From Clostridia bacterium (lineage in GTDB: Bacteria > Bacillota > Clostridia > Christensenellales > Borkfalkiaceae), in NCBI GenBank assembly GCA_017421905.1, contig JAFOHH010000115.1:1-11148 (forward strand): a DNA stretch of 11,148 nt, written 5' to 3'. Under the pieces are notes generated by a model. The model worked only from the letters and a program-made list of their open reading frames with translations, searched no databases and had not been told where the DNA came from. Below are positions 1 to 5,940 of the stretch, piece after piece; the stretch's first letter is position 1, and the number at the start of each line of letters is the position of its first letter. Made by a program: the position numbers and the translations under genes.

Positions 1-215
1 ATGCTTTAGAAAGAGTGAATTGTAGTAGATGTCCTTTATTATATGATTCACCTAAAACTCAAGCTGAAGTTACGTTATTAAAAGAAAAAGTGTATTGTAC
101 AGATGAAGAAGTAACAAAATACACAGTTACTATTGGTGACAATACATATCAAACAGAAGCAGTAACTAAGATGGCTACTAACTGTACTATATTATCTCAA
201 AACAAACGCTCTTGA
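1..215 (+). CDS. 3' end of an unrecognised AT-rich gene (partial)
   Basis: The frame is open from base 3 to a TGA at 213-215, so this is the C-terminal 70 residues of a protein that begins left of the window. A GTG at 15 lies in frame but has no convincing ribosome binding site and is not needed as a start. The visible part is hydrophilic and rich in Lys, Thr and Glu. It contains four cysteines, two of them close together (NCSRCP), and later ones in VYCTD and TNCTI; this could be a small metal-binding or disulfide pattern, but that is inference. By hand count the segment is about 31% G+C, clearly lower than the genes that follow, and it uses AT-ending codons, which hints at a different origin. 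No family is recognised. A terminator at 274-302 ends this transcription unit. Confidence 0.6.
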   Translation, partial: ALERVNCSRCPLLYDSPKTQAEVTLLKEKVYCTDEEVTKYTVTIGDNTYQTEAVTKMATNCTILSQNKRS

Positions 216-242
216 GCTTCTCATTTTTTCTTCTTTAATCAA

Positions 243-273
243 GGGTTGCGAATAAGCTTTATTCGAAAATCCC
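243..273 (+). other. Imperfect hairpin upstream of the terminator
   Basis: CGAATAA (249-255) and TTATTCG (259-265) are perfect inverted arms around a 3-base loop. Outer GGG (243-245) and CCC (271-273) can extend the stem over a mismatch and a bulge. It sits directly before the strong terminator at 274-302 and lacks a T-tract of its own. It could be the 3'-end structure of the left-hand transcript; its function is unknown. Confidence 0.4.
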
Positions 274-302
274 AAAAAGCCACCTGAACCAGGTGGCTTT
301 TT
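274..302. terminator. Bidirectional intrinsic terminator
   Basis: A perfect 12-bp stem, AAAAAGCCACCT (274-285) with AGGTGGCTTTTT (291-302), encloses the 5-base loop GAACC. The GC-rich core is flanked by an A-run on one side and a T-run on the other, so it gives a hairpin plus U-tract on either strand. It lies between the 3' ends of two convergent genes (the partial gene at the left edge and rqcH) and can serve both. Confidence 0.88.
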
Positions 303-346
303 GCTTTGTGCAGATAGCGAATTTAATTTGTTTTACAGATGGAAAT

Positions 347-2071
347 TTAACCTTTCACGCGCAAATCCTCGTGGGCGTTTGCCGAAACAAAGGTGGTTTG
401 CTGACTGGTATAAATTACGAACCCCGGTTTTGCGCCTGCGGGCTTTTTCACGTACTTTGTCAGCGTATAATCAACGGGCGTTTTGCCTGCGCCGCGCGCC
501 GAGGATTGGTACACGCAAAGCTCTGCCGCTATGCCGATTACCGCGTCCGGCACAACCCTTCCCGCGCTTTCTATAATGACGTGGGAGGAGTGATAATCCT
601 TGGTGTGTAACCAAAGGTCGCCCCCCTTTGCTTCTGCGGTAAGGGCATCGTTTTGTAAGTTATTCCTGCCTACGTATACGTCAAAACCGTGCACTTGGTA
701 ATGATGCGGCGTGGAAACCGCCTTTTTATCGCCCTTTTGTTTTTGGGGAGAACCCTCCCTTTTTATTACGCCCAAGGCAAGCAATTCCGCCTCTACAACG
801 GGTAAATCCTTTACCGTTTCCACGCGGTCTATCTCGCCGTATAAGCTATCCAAATAGGAAAGCTCCTGCAGCGTTTCTTCCTTTTGCGGGGCAATGGCGG
901 CAAGCGTTTTTTTCTCTTTATCGTACCGCTTAAACAGCTTGGCGGCGTTTTCCTGCGCGGTAAGCGTTGCGTCTAAATTAATCGTAATCGTGCCGCCCGC
1001 CTCGTCGTAATAATCGGGCAAGGTAACCTTGCTTGCGCCTTGCGGAATTTGCCATAAATTCGCAATTAAAATTTCGCCCTTTTTGCGAATTTCCTCCATA
1101 TCGCGGCAGTCCTTTTCCTTCAAAAGGATTACTTCCAGTCGCCGCTTTAATTTGTTTTCGTGCGATTTTACCGCGCTTTGCAAGCGTTTTTTGCCCTCGT
1201 CCAGCAGTTTTTTACCTTCCTTTCGCGAATAAAAGGCATCCTGCGCCGATAGGAGGTCGGGGAAAACGCTCACCTCGCCCGAAAGCGTTTGATAGGGGAA
1301 GGGGAAAAAGTCCAAAGGCTTTCCGTTTACGGTTAAAACGCAAGGGGTTTCCTCTTTTTGCATAAATTCGCAAAGACCTTTCGTAAGGCGGCCAGTTTCT
1401 TCTTCCGATAAAGAGGGGCGCACGTCCGCACCAAAGGTGCAAACGGCAAGCTCCTTTGCCGTGGGGTAGGAAAAGCCCTTTACGCGGCTAAACAAAAATT
1501 CTCCCAAATCACCGCCGTTAAAGGCGCGCAGGGTTTGGGTAAGTGCGGCAAGATCGGTAAAATCGGTTTTATCCTGCGCAGGAGGCGGTGCGTAAGGGAA
1601 GTTTGGCATTACCACGCGCTTGCTCGCCTCGTCTAAAGAGGCGGTTTTAATCGCCCCTAAAATTTTTCCGTTTTCGGTTAAAATTACGTTGCTGTATTTG
1701 CCCATAATTTCGCAGTACAGCACCTTTATTCCTTCTTCTCTTAAATCGTTTCGGTTTTTTACGGTAAAGGCAATTACGCGGTCGCTTCCCATTTGCTCTA
1801 CCGATAAAATTTCGCCCCCCGAAAGATGCTTGCGCAAAAGCATACAAAAAGCGTAGCATACGAGGGGGTTTTCCCGTTGCAGGGAGGAAATACCCGCCCG
1901 CGCACACGATGCGTTTGCCGAAAGTACGATTTGCACCGTCTTTCCGCCTGCGTAAACGAGCATATCAATTTCGTCTTTTACGGGCTGTGTAATTTTATTT
2001 ATTTTTCCCCCTACAAGCCTTGCGTTTAGCGCACGGGCAACGCGGCGTAGGGTTACGGCATCTTGTGGCAT
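347..2071 (-). CDS. rqcH: RqcH/NFACT ribosome quality-control protein
   Basis: This 574-residue protein matches the NFACT family (RqcH, also annotated FbpA or fibronectin-binding protein), whose bacterial members bind obstructed 50S subunits carrying peptidyl-tRNA and recruit tRNA-Ala to add C-terminal alanine tails. NFACT-N covers about residues 1-200, with the family hallmarks CMLLRKHL (76-83) and Asp97-Arg98 in GSDRV, the pair required in Bacillus RqcH. A charged, probably coiled-coil stretch lies at about 285-440, including the typical LTAQENAAKLFKRYDK segment. NFACT-R (DUF814) spans about 457-562, with YVGRNNLQND, DLWLHTKD and SSHVII. I chose the ATG at 2071 because MPQDAVTLRR is the usual family N-terminus and AGGAG lies 4 bases upstream. 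The frame stays open to 2149, but those 26 extra codons have no ribosome site. It is transcribed divergently from tig-clpP-clpX. Confidence 0.93.
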   Translation of the reverse strand: MPQDAVTLRRVARALNARLVGGKINKITQPVKDEIDMLVYAGGKTVQIVLSANASCARAGISSLQRENPLVCYAFCMLLRKHLSGGEILSVEQMGSDRVIAFTVKNRNDLREEGIKVLYCEIMGKYSNVILTENGKILGAIKTASLDEASKRVVMPNFPYAPPPAQDKTDFTDLAALTQTLRAFNGGDLGEFLFSRVKGFSYPTAKELAVCTFGADVRPSLSEEETGRLTKGLCEFMQKEETPCVLTVNGKPLDFFPFPYQTLSGEVSVFPDLLSAQDAFYSRKEGKKLLDEGKKRLQSAVKSHENKLKRRLEVILLKEKDCRDMEEIRKKGEILIANLWQIPQGASKVTLPDYYDEAGGTITINLDATLTAQENAAKLFKRYDKEKKTLAAIAPQKEETLQELSYLDSLYGEIDRVETVKDLPVVEAELLALGVIKREGSPQKQKGDKKAVSTPHHYQVHGFDVYVGRNNLQNDALTAEAKGGDLWLHTKDYHSSHVIIESAGRVVPDAVIGIAAELCVYQSSARGAGKTPVDYTLTKYVKKPAGAKPGFVIYTSQQTTFVSANAHEDLRVKG

Positions 2072-2176
2072 ATTGCTCCTAATTTCCGTCGGTTTATTTT
2101 TTAAAGAAATAGCTCGCCTCTTACCTACCGTAAAAGAAAAAAATTCCATTTAGCAGCAAGGTAGGCGTTTTTGTAA

Positions 2177-2205
2177 ATTATAGTAAAAAAGAGCGGTTTT
2201 GTAAA
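2177..2205 (-). promoter_or_regulatory. Sigma-A-like promoter of rqcH
   Basis: Read on the minus strand, TTTACA (2205-2200, 5 of 6 consensus bases) is followed after exactly 17 bases by a perfect TATAAT (2182-2177). The expected start of transcription is near 2170, giving a leader of about 100 bases before the rqcH ATG. The -35 box lies inside the left arm of an inverted repeat (TTTTGTAAA at 2197-2205, TTTACAAAA at 2243-2251). Confidence 0.75.
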
Positions 2206-2297
2206 GCAAAAAGGAGGTTTTTGATAAAAACTTGGCGTTTCTTTTACAAAATCTCCCTTAAAAAACAAAAAACGGATAAAAAAAGAGGTACTTTTGT

Positions 2298-2326
2298 TTG
2301 CTATTTTTATCGGGTTATGGTACAAT
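2298..2326 (+). promoter_or_regulatory. Extended -10 promoter of tig-clpP(-clpX)
   Basis: TTGCTA (2298-2303), a 17-base spacer and TACAAT (2321-2326) form a sigma-A-like promoter. TGG directly before the -10 box provides an extended -10 (TGn) element. Transcription would start near 2333, about 27 bases before the tig ATG. I saw no CIRCE inverted repeat and no CtsR-type direct repeat around it, so class I or class III heat-shock control is not visible here. Confidence 0.7.
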
Positions 2327-2359
2327 AATGCGGAAAACAAAACCATAGGAGAAACGGTT

Positions 2360-3658
2360 ATGAAATACACGAAAAAAGCCGGCGAAAAAAGCACGGTAAA
2401 ATTCACGCTTAAGTTGGACGCGGCAGAATGGGAAGCCGCTATTGAAAAGGCTTATCAAAAAACCAAGGGTAAATACAACATCCCCGGTTTTAGAAAGGGC
2501 AAAGTTCCCAGAAAGGTAATCGAACAAAACTACGGCGTAGGCGTATTTTTCGAAGATGCTGTAAACGCAGCACTCCCCGCATACTACAGCCAAATTCTCG
2601 ATAAAGAAAAGGATCTCTACGTTCTCGACGCACCCGACGTATCCTTAAAGGATATGAACGAAAAGGGCGTTTCTTTCGAGCTTGTCGTTCCCGTTAAGCC
2701 CGAAGTAACTCTCCCTGCATATACGGGTATTAAAATTGAAAAAACGGCGTATAATGTAAGCGAAGAAGAAGAAACCGCCGCTATCGACCGCGAAAAGAAC
2801 GCTATCCGCGAACGCAACTCTTCTTACGAAGAAATTACCGACCGTGCCGCTAAAGAAGGCGATACCGCAAATATCGATTATTCCGGTAGCGTAGACGGCG
2901 TTAAGTTCGAAGGTGGTACGTCCGCAGGCTACGACCTCGTTCTCGGCTCGCATTCCTTCATCCCCGGCTTTGAAGAAGGCGTTGTTGGTATGACCGTTGG
3001 CGAAGAAAAGGATATCGATGTAACCTTCCCCGAAGAATATCACGCAAAGGACCTCGCAGGTAAAAAAGCAGTATTTGCCGTTAAGGTAAACGCCCTGAAA
3101 CTCAAGGTTCTCCCCGAACTTACCGACGACCTCGTTAAAGACGGCAGCGAATATCAAACGGTGCAAGAGCTGGAAGAAGGCATTAAGGCAAACTTAAAAT
3201 CTTCTAAAGAACGTCAAGCTAAAATGGAAGATGAAAACAAAATCATCGAAAAAATTACCGAAGCTACCGAAGTAGAAGTTCCCGAAATTTTAATCGAAAA
3301 GCAAATTGATAACATGGTACAAGATATGGAATACCGTATGATGTACCAAGGCTTAAAGCTGGACGATTACTTAAAGTATGCAGGCACCACGCGTGAAGAG
3401 CTCCGCAAAAACTACCGCGCAGGCGCAGAAAGACAGGTTAAATCGCAACTCGTAGTAGATGCAATTATCGATAAAGAAGGCTTTAAGGCAACGCAAGAAG
3501 AAATCGACGCAAAGCTTACCGAAACGGCAGAAAAGTCGGGTAAAACGCTCGAAGATTTCAAAAAGACGGTTTCCGAATATCAACTGGAATACGTTGAACG
3601 CGAAATTATCATCGAAAAATTATTTGACTTCCTCCGCACCAACAACGAAATCGCGTAA
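2360..3658 (+). CDS. tig: Trigger factor, ribosome-associated chaperone
   Basis: This 432-residue protein has the full trigger factor architecture and normal length. The N-terminal ribosome-binding domain carries GFRKGKVP at 43-50, with the Phe-Arg-Lys that docks at the L23 exit site. An FKBP-type peptidyl-prolyl isomerase domain spans about 166-247 (GDTANIDYSG, FEGG, FIPGFEEGVVGM, TFPEEY). A helical C-terminal chaperone domain follows to residue 432. It meets nascent chains at the exit tunnel in the cytoplasm, shields them and helps folding. The start is the ATG at 2360, because AGGAGA (2347-2352) sits 7 bases upstream and MKYTKKAGEKSTVKFT fits the family start; an in-frame upstream TTT-rich extension from 2294 overlaps the promoter. 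It is the first gene of a tig-clpP-clpX cluster, an arrangement known in many bacteria, with clpP beginning 21 bases after its stop. Confidence 0.97.
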   Translation: MKYTKKAGEKSTVKFTLKLDAAEWEAAIEKAYQKTKGKYNIPGFRKGKVPRKVIEQNYGVGVFFEDAVNAALPAYYSQILDKEKDLYVLDAPDVSLKDMNEKGVSFELVVPVKPEVTLPAYTGIKIEKTAYNVSEEEETAAIDREKNAIRERNSSYEEITDRAAKEGDTANIDYSGSVDGVKFEGGTSAGYDLVLGSHSFIPGFEEGVVGMTVGEEKDIDVTFPEEYHAKDLAGKKAVFAVKVNALKLKVLPELTDDLVKDGSEYQTVQELEEGIKANLKSSKERQAKMEDENKIIEKITEATEVEVPEILIEKQIDNMVQDMEYRMMYQGLKLDDYLKYAGTTREELRKNYRAGAERQVKSQLVVDAIIDKEGFKATQEEIDAKLTETAEKSGKTLEDFKKTVSEYQLEYVEREIIIEKLFDFLRTNNEIA

Positions 3659-3679
3659 GCGGCAGGAAAAAGAGGGTAT

Positions 3680-4261
3680 ATGAGTCTGATTCCTATGGTC
3701 GTAGACCAAACCGAAAAGGGAGAACGTTCTTACGACATTTATTCCCGCCTTTTAGAAGATCGTATTATCTTTTTAACGGGCGAAATTAACGACGCGGTAG
3801 CCAACACCGTCATCGCGCAGTTGATTTATTTAGAAGGCAAAGATCCCACTAAGGATATTTCCTTGTATATCAATTCGCCGGGCGGCAGCGTTTCTGCAGG
3901 TATGGCAATTTACGATACGATGAACTACGTTAAGTGCGACGTTTCCACCATTTGTATCGGCCTTGCCGCAAGCATGGGAGCGTTCCTTTTATCCAGCGGT
4001 GCAAAGGGCAAGCGTTACGCACTCCCCAACAGCGAAATTATGATTCACCAACCTCTCGGCGGTGCGCAAGGCCAAGCCAGCGATATTGCCATTCAAGCGC
4101 AACAAATCTTAAAAATTAAGAAGAAGTTAAATGCTATTCTTTCCGAAAATTCGGGCAGGGACGTTGCCCAAATTGAAAAGGATGCCGATCGCGACTTTTA
4201 TATGTCGGCAGAAGAGGCAAAGGATTACGGCTTAATCGACCGCGTGTTCTATAAGAGATAA
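3680..4261 (+). CDS. clpP: ATP-dependent Clp protease proteolytic subunit
   Basis: ClpP is the serine peptidase chamber of the Clp proteases; two heptameric rings receive unfolded chains from ClpX or ClpC. The 193-residue product is full length, starts with the typical [11 protein letters not shown] and retains the processing-region pattern [12 protein letters not shown]. The catalytic triad is visible: Ser98 in GLAASMGAF, His123 in MIHQPLGG and Asp172 in [10 protein letters not shown]. The oxyanion and handle regions ([20 protein letters not shown]) are intact. The ribosome site is GAGGG only about 3 bases from the ATG, or the AGGA at 3664-3667 further back, so translation may also be coupled to tig, whose stop is 21 bases upstream. 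The gene downstream is clpX, separated by an unusually long gap with hairpins. Confidence 0.97.
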   Translation: MSLIPMVVDQTEKGERSYDIYSRLLEDRIIFLTGEINDAVANTVIAQLIYLEGKDPTKDISLYINSPGGSVSAGMAIYDTMNYVKCDVSTICIGLAASMGAFLLSSGAKGKRYALPNSEIMIHQPLGGAQGQASDIAIQAQQILKIKKKLNAILSENSGRDVAQIEKDADRDFYMSAEEAKDYGLIDRVFYKR

Positions 4262-4275
4262 CCGCAAGGCTATTA

Positions 4276-4285
4276 AGCGCGCGCT
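4276..4285. repeat. GC palindrome after clpP
   Basis: AGCGCGCGCT is a perfect 10-base palindrome starting 14 bases after the clpP stop codon. It is a short element of unknown role in the clpP-clpX gap. With no T-tract it is not a terminator. Confidence 0.3.
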
Positions 4286-4341
4286 CCAAACTGCGTAAAA
4301 CGCCCCTATGGCAGCGCACAACCACTAACCCCACAACTACC

Positions 4342-4376
4342 GAAGAGCGCAGGCTATGCCACGCGCTTTTCTTCTC
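4342..4376 (+). terminator. Possible terminator/attenuator hairpin 1 in the clpP-clpX gap
   Basis: GAAGAGCGC (4342-4350) pairs with GCGCTTTTC (4363-4371) including one G-T wobble. Inside, GGC (4352-4354) pairs with GCC (4358-4360) around a TAT loop, with a small internal bulge between the two stems. The RNA continues with a U-rich but interrupted tail (TTCTCT). It could terminate or attenuate transcription after clpP, or act as an mRNA processing or stability structure. Confidence 0.45.
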
Positions 4377-4387
4377 TCAAAATTCGC

Positions 4388-4416
4388 TGCCGCGCGGTTT
4401 GCGTGGCGGCATTTTT
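4388..4416 (+). terminator. Possible terminator/attenuator hairpin 2 before clpX
   Basis: TGCCGC (4388-4393) pairs with GCGGCA (4406-4411), with further partial GC pairing inside the 12-base loop, and is followed immediately by TTTTT (4412-4416). This is the pattern of an intrinsic terminator. It sits about 40 bases before the clpX start, and I found no convincing promoter between it and clpX. Full termination here would therefore leave clpX without a visible promoter, and partial read-through is more likely. Confidence 0.45.
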
Positions 4417-4446
4417 ATCCCAAACGTTCTTTCCCCAAACGGGGGC

Positions 4447-4453
4447 AAGGAGG
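4447..4453 (+). promoter_or_regulatory. Strong ribosome binding site that fixes the clpX start
   Basis: AAGGAGG lies 4 bases before the ATG at 4458. It shows that clpX starts with MKENEMHC rather than at the in-frame ATG at 4356, which would put the hairpins inside the coding region. A small CCCC/GGGG hairpin (4433-4436 with 4441-4444, loop AAAC) stands just upstream and might modulate access to this site. Confidence 0.75.
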
Positions 4454-4457
4454 CTAT

Positions 4458-5720
4458 ATGAAAGAAAACGAAATGCACTGTTCCTTTTGTGGAGCACCCG
4501 AAAAACAGACCAAACACCTTGTTACCGGCCCTAACGGCGCAAACATTTGCGAGGATTGTCTGGAAATTTGCCGTCAGGTTATCGAGCGCGATAAAAAGCG
4601 CAGTAAAGGCAAATCCTTCACTCTGTTAAAACCGGAGGAAATTAAAGCGCAATTAGATCGCTATATCGTCGGTCAGGACGAGGCAAAGCGTGTGCTTGCA
4701 GTTGCCGTTTATAACCATTATAAACGCATTCAGATGCTGGAAAACGGTGCGGAATCGCGCATGGAAAAAACGGTAAAGGCAGAAGACGTAGAAATTGAAA
4801 AGAGCAATATTTTAATGTTTGGCCCTACGGGCAGCGGCAAAACGTTGCTTGCTAAAACGCTCGCCAAAATTTTAAACGTGCCCTTTGCCGTAGCCGACGC
4901 CACCACCCTTACCGAGGCGGGCTACGTAGGCGACGACGTGGAAAACATCCTCTTAAAACTCATTCAAAATGCAGAAGGCGATATTTCCGCAGCAGAGCGC
5001 GGCATTATTTATATTGATGAAATCGATAAAATTGCCAGAAAAAGCGAAAACACCTCCATCACGCGCGACGTATCGGGCGAGGGCGTACAGCAAGCCCTGC
5101 TTAAAATTATCGAAAGCACGGTAGCATCCGTTCCTCCGCAGGGCGGCAGAAAGCATCCGCAACAGGAGTGTATGCATATCGATACCACCAACATCCTCTT
5201 TATTTTGGGCGGTGCGTTCGTGGGCCTGGATAAAATCGTGAAAAAGCGCAAGGAAACCTCTACGCTCGGCTTTGGCGGCAATATTCATAAGCCCGAAGAG
5301 GTTATCGATACCTTTGAAACGCTTAAAGACGTGCAACCGCAGGATCTCACCTCTTTCGGGTTGATTCCCGAATTCGTAGGCCGCGTTCCTATCACGGTTA
5401 GCCTTCACGCCTTGGACGAAACGGCACTTTGCCGCATTTTAACCGAACCGCAAAACGCCCTCGTTAAGCAGTATAAAAAGCTGTTTGGCTACGACCACGT
5501 AGAACTGGAAGTTACCGATGCCGCCGTGCACGAGGTTGCCAAAAAAGCCATCGCCTTAAAAACGGGCGCAAGAGGCCTTCGCACCATTTTAGAAAACTTG
5601 ATGCTGGAAACGATGTACGAAGTTCCCTCCGACCCCTCTATCCGCAAGGTAATCGTCGGAGCAGACGTCGTTCTCGGCGCAGGCAAGCCCGAAATTATTA
5701 AGGAAGAACAATCGGCATAA
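4458..5720 (+). CDS. clpX: ATP-dependent Clp protease ATP-binding subunit ClpX
   Basis: ClpX is the AAA+ hexameric unfoldase that recognises tagged or damaged proteins and threads them into ClpP. The 420-residue product contains every expected element. The N-terminal C4 zinc-binding domain uses Cys8, Cys11, Cys31 and Cys34. Walker A is GPTGSGKT (122-129), the pore-1 loop is GYVG (155-158) and Walker B is IIYIDEID (183-190). The RKH loop is at 231-233, the arginine finger is Arg309 in EFVGRVP, and sensor 2 is Arg372 in GARGLR. The ClpP-docking loop reads LGF (270-272) where many ClpX proteins have IGF; this is a conservative change that still fits the family consensus. The neighbouring clpP is the expected partner. 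The gene ends 50 bases before a bidirectional terminator. Confidence 0.97.
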   Translation: MKENEMHCSFCGAPEKQTKHLVTGPNGANICEDCLEICRQVIERDKKRSKGKSFTLLKPEEIKAQLDRYIVGQDEAKRVLAVAVYNHYKRIQMLENGAESRMEKTVKAEDVEIEKSNILMFGPTGSGKTLLAKTLAKILNVPFAVADATTLTEAGYVGDDVENILLKLIQNAEGDISAAERGIIYIDEIDKIARKSENTSITRDVSGEGVQQALLKIIESTVASVPPQGGRKHPQQECMHIDTTNILFILGGAFVGLDKIVKKRKETSTLGFGGNIHKPEEVIDTFETLKDVQPQDLTSFGLIPEFVGRVPITVSLHALDETALCRILTEPQNALVKQYKKLFGYDHVELEVTDAAVHEVAKKAIALKTGARGLRTILENLMLETMYEVPSDPSIRKVIVGADVVLGAGKPEIIKEEQSA

Positions 5721-5732
5721 TCGTATCCAAAA

Positions 5733-5750
5733 CTCGCTACCGTTAGCGAG
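5733..5750 (+). other. Short hairpin after clpX
   Basis: CTCGCTA (5733-5739) and TAGCGAG (5744-5750) are perfect arms around the loop CCGT, 12 bases after the clpX stop. The following AAAACC rules out a U-tailed terminator on this strand. It may protect the 3' end of the transcript. Confidence 0.45.
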
Positions 5751-5770
5751 AAAACCGATAAAAACAAACA

Positions 5771-5796
5771 AAAAGCCTCCCCAAAGGGAGGCTTTT
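5771..5796. terminator. Bidirectional intrinsic terminator between clpX and the MFS gene
   Basis: A perfect 11-bp stem, AAAAGCCTCCC (5771-5781) with GGGAGGCTTTT (5786-5796), encloses the loop CAAA. T-runs flank it on both strands. It ends the clpX transcript and, read the other way, the convergent transporter transcript after the tandem repeat. Confidence 0.88.
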
Positions 5797-5839
5797 AGCA
5801 TATTAAAAAATTATAATTTTATAGCAAACCAAATCTCCC

Positions 5840-5940
5840 TTATCGCGGCGCGTCCTGCTCGGTGGGCGGGTTTGTTTTATCGTAGCGCGTCCTGCTCGGT
5901 GGGAGCGGGTTTGTTTTATCGTAGCGCGTCCTGCTCGGTG
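5840..5940. repeat. GC-rich 37/39-base tandem repeat across the MFS stop codon
   Basis: About 2.6 head-to-tail copies begin with TTATCG at 5840, 5877 and 5916, so the periods are 37 and 39 bases. Each copy contains GCGCGTCCTGCTCGGTG. The first full copy lacks an AG present in the second (GGTGGGCGGG versus GGTGGGAGCGGG) and has CG instead of TA after TTATCG. The third copy stops at 5940 inside the transporter gene and, on the minus strand, encodes its last seven residues (TEQDALR) and its TAA. The copies are much richer in G+C than the flanking AT-rich spacer. It is either a tandem duplication of the gene terminus or an inserted repeat that supplied a new stop codon. Confidence 0.85.

Noticed and set aside
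2072..2149. Longer rqcH start giving 26 extra residues
   Set aside because: AGGAG stands just before the ATG at 2071, and MPQDAVTLRR is the normal NFACT beginning. It also places Asp-Arg exactly at residues 97-98.
2294..2359. N-terminal extension of trigger factor from an upstream in-frame start
   Set aside because: The extension overlaps the -10 box and lacks a ribosome site, while the ATG at 2360 has AGGAGA at good spacing and a family-like N-terminus.
2072..2359. CIRCE or CtsR heat-shock operators in front of tig-clpPX
   Set aside because: I looked for the TTAGCACTC/GAGTGCTAA pair and for the heptad direct repeat of CtsR and found neither.
2645..3166. 173-codon reading frame on the minus strand inside tig
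   Set aside because: It is antisense to a conserved gene, has no ribosome site or family resemblance, and follows from the codon use of tig.
4356..4457. Longer clpX start from the ATG at 4356
   Set aside because: It would put a terminator-like hairpin in the coding region and add a non-homologous Arg/Phe-rich tail. AAGGAGG marks the ATG at 4458.
2249..5842. Shared 12-base word AAATCTCCCTTA near 2249-2260 and at 5831-5842
   Set aside because: In a window of about 11 kb, a few 12-base matches are expected by chance, and the flanks do not align.
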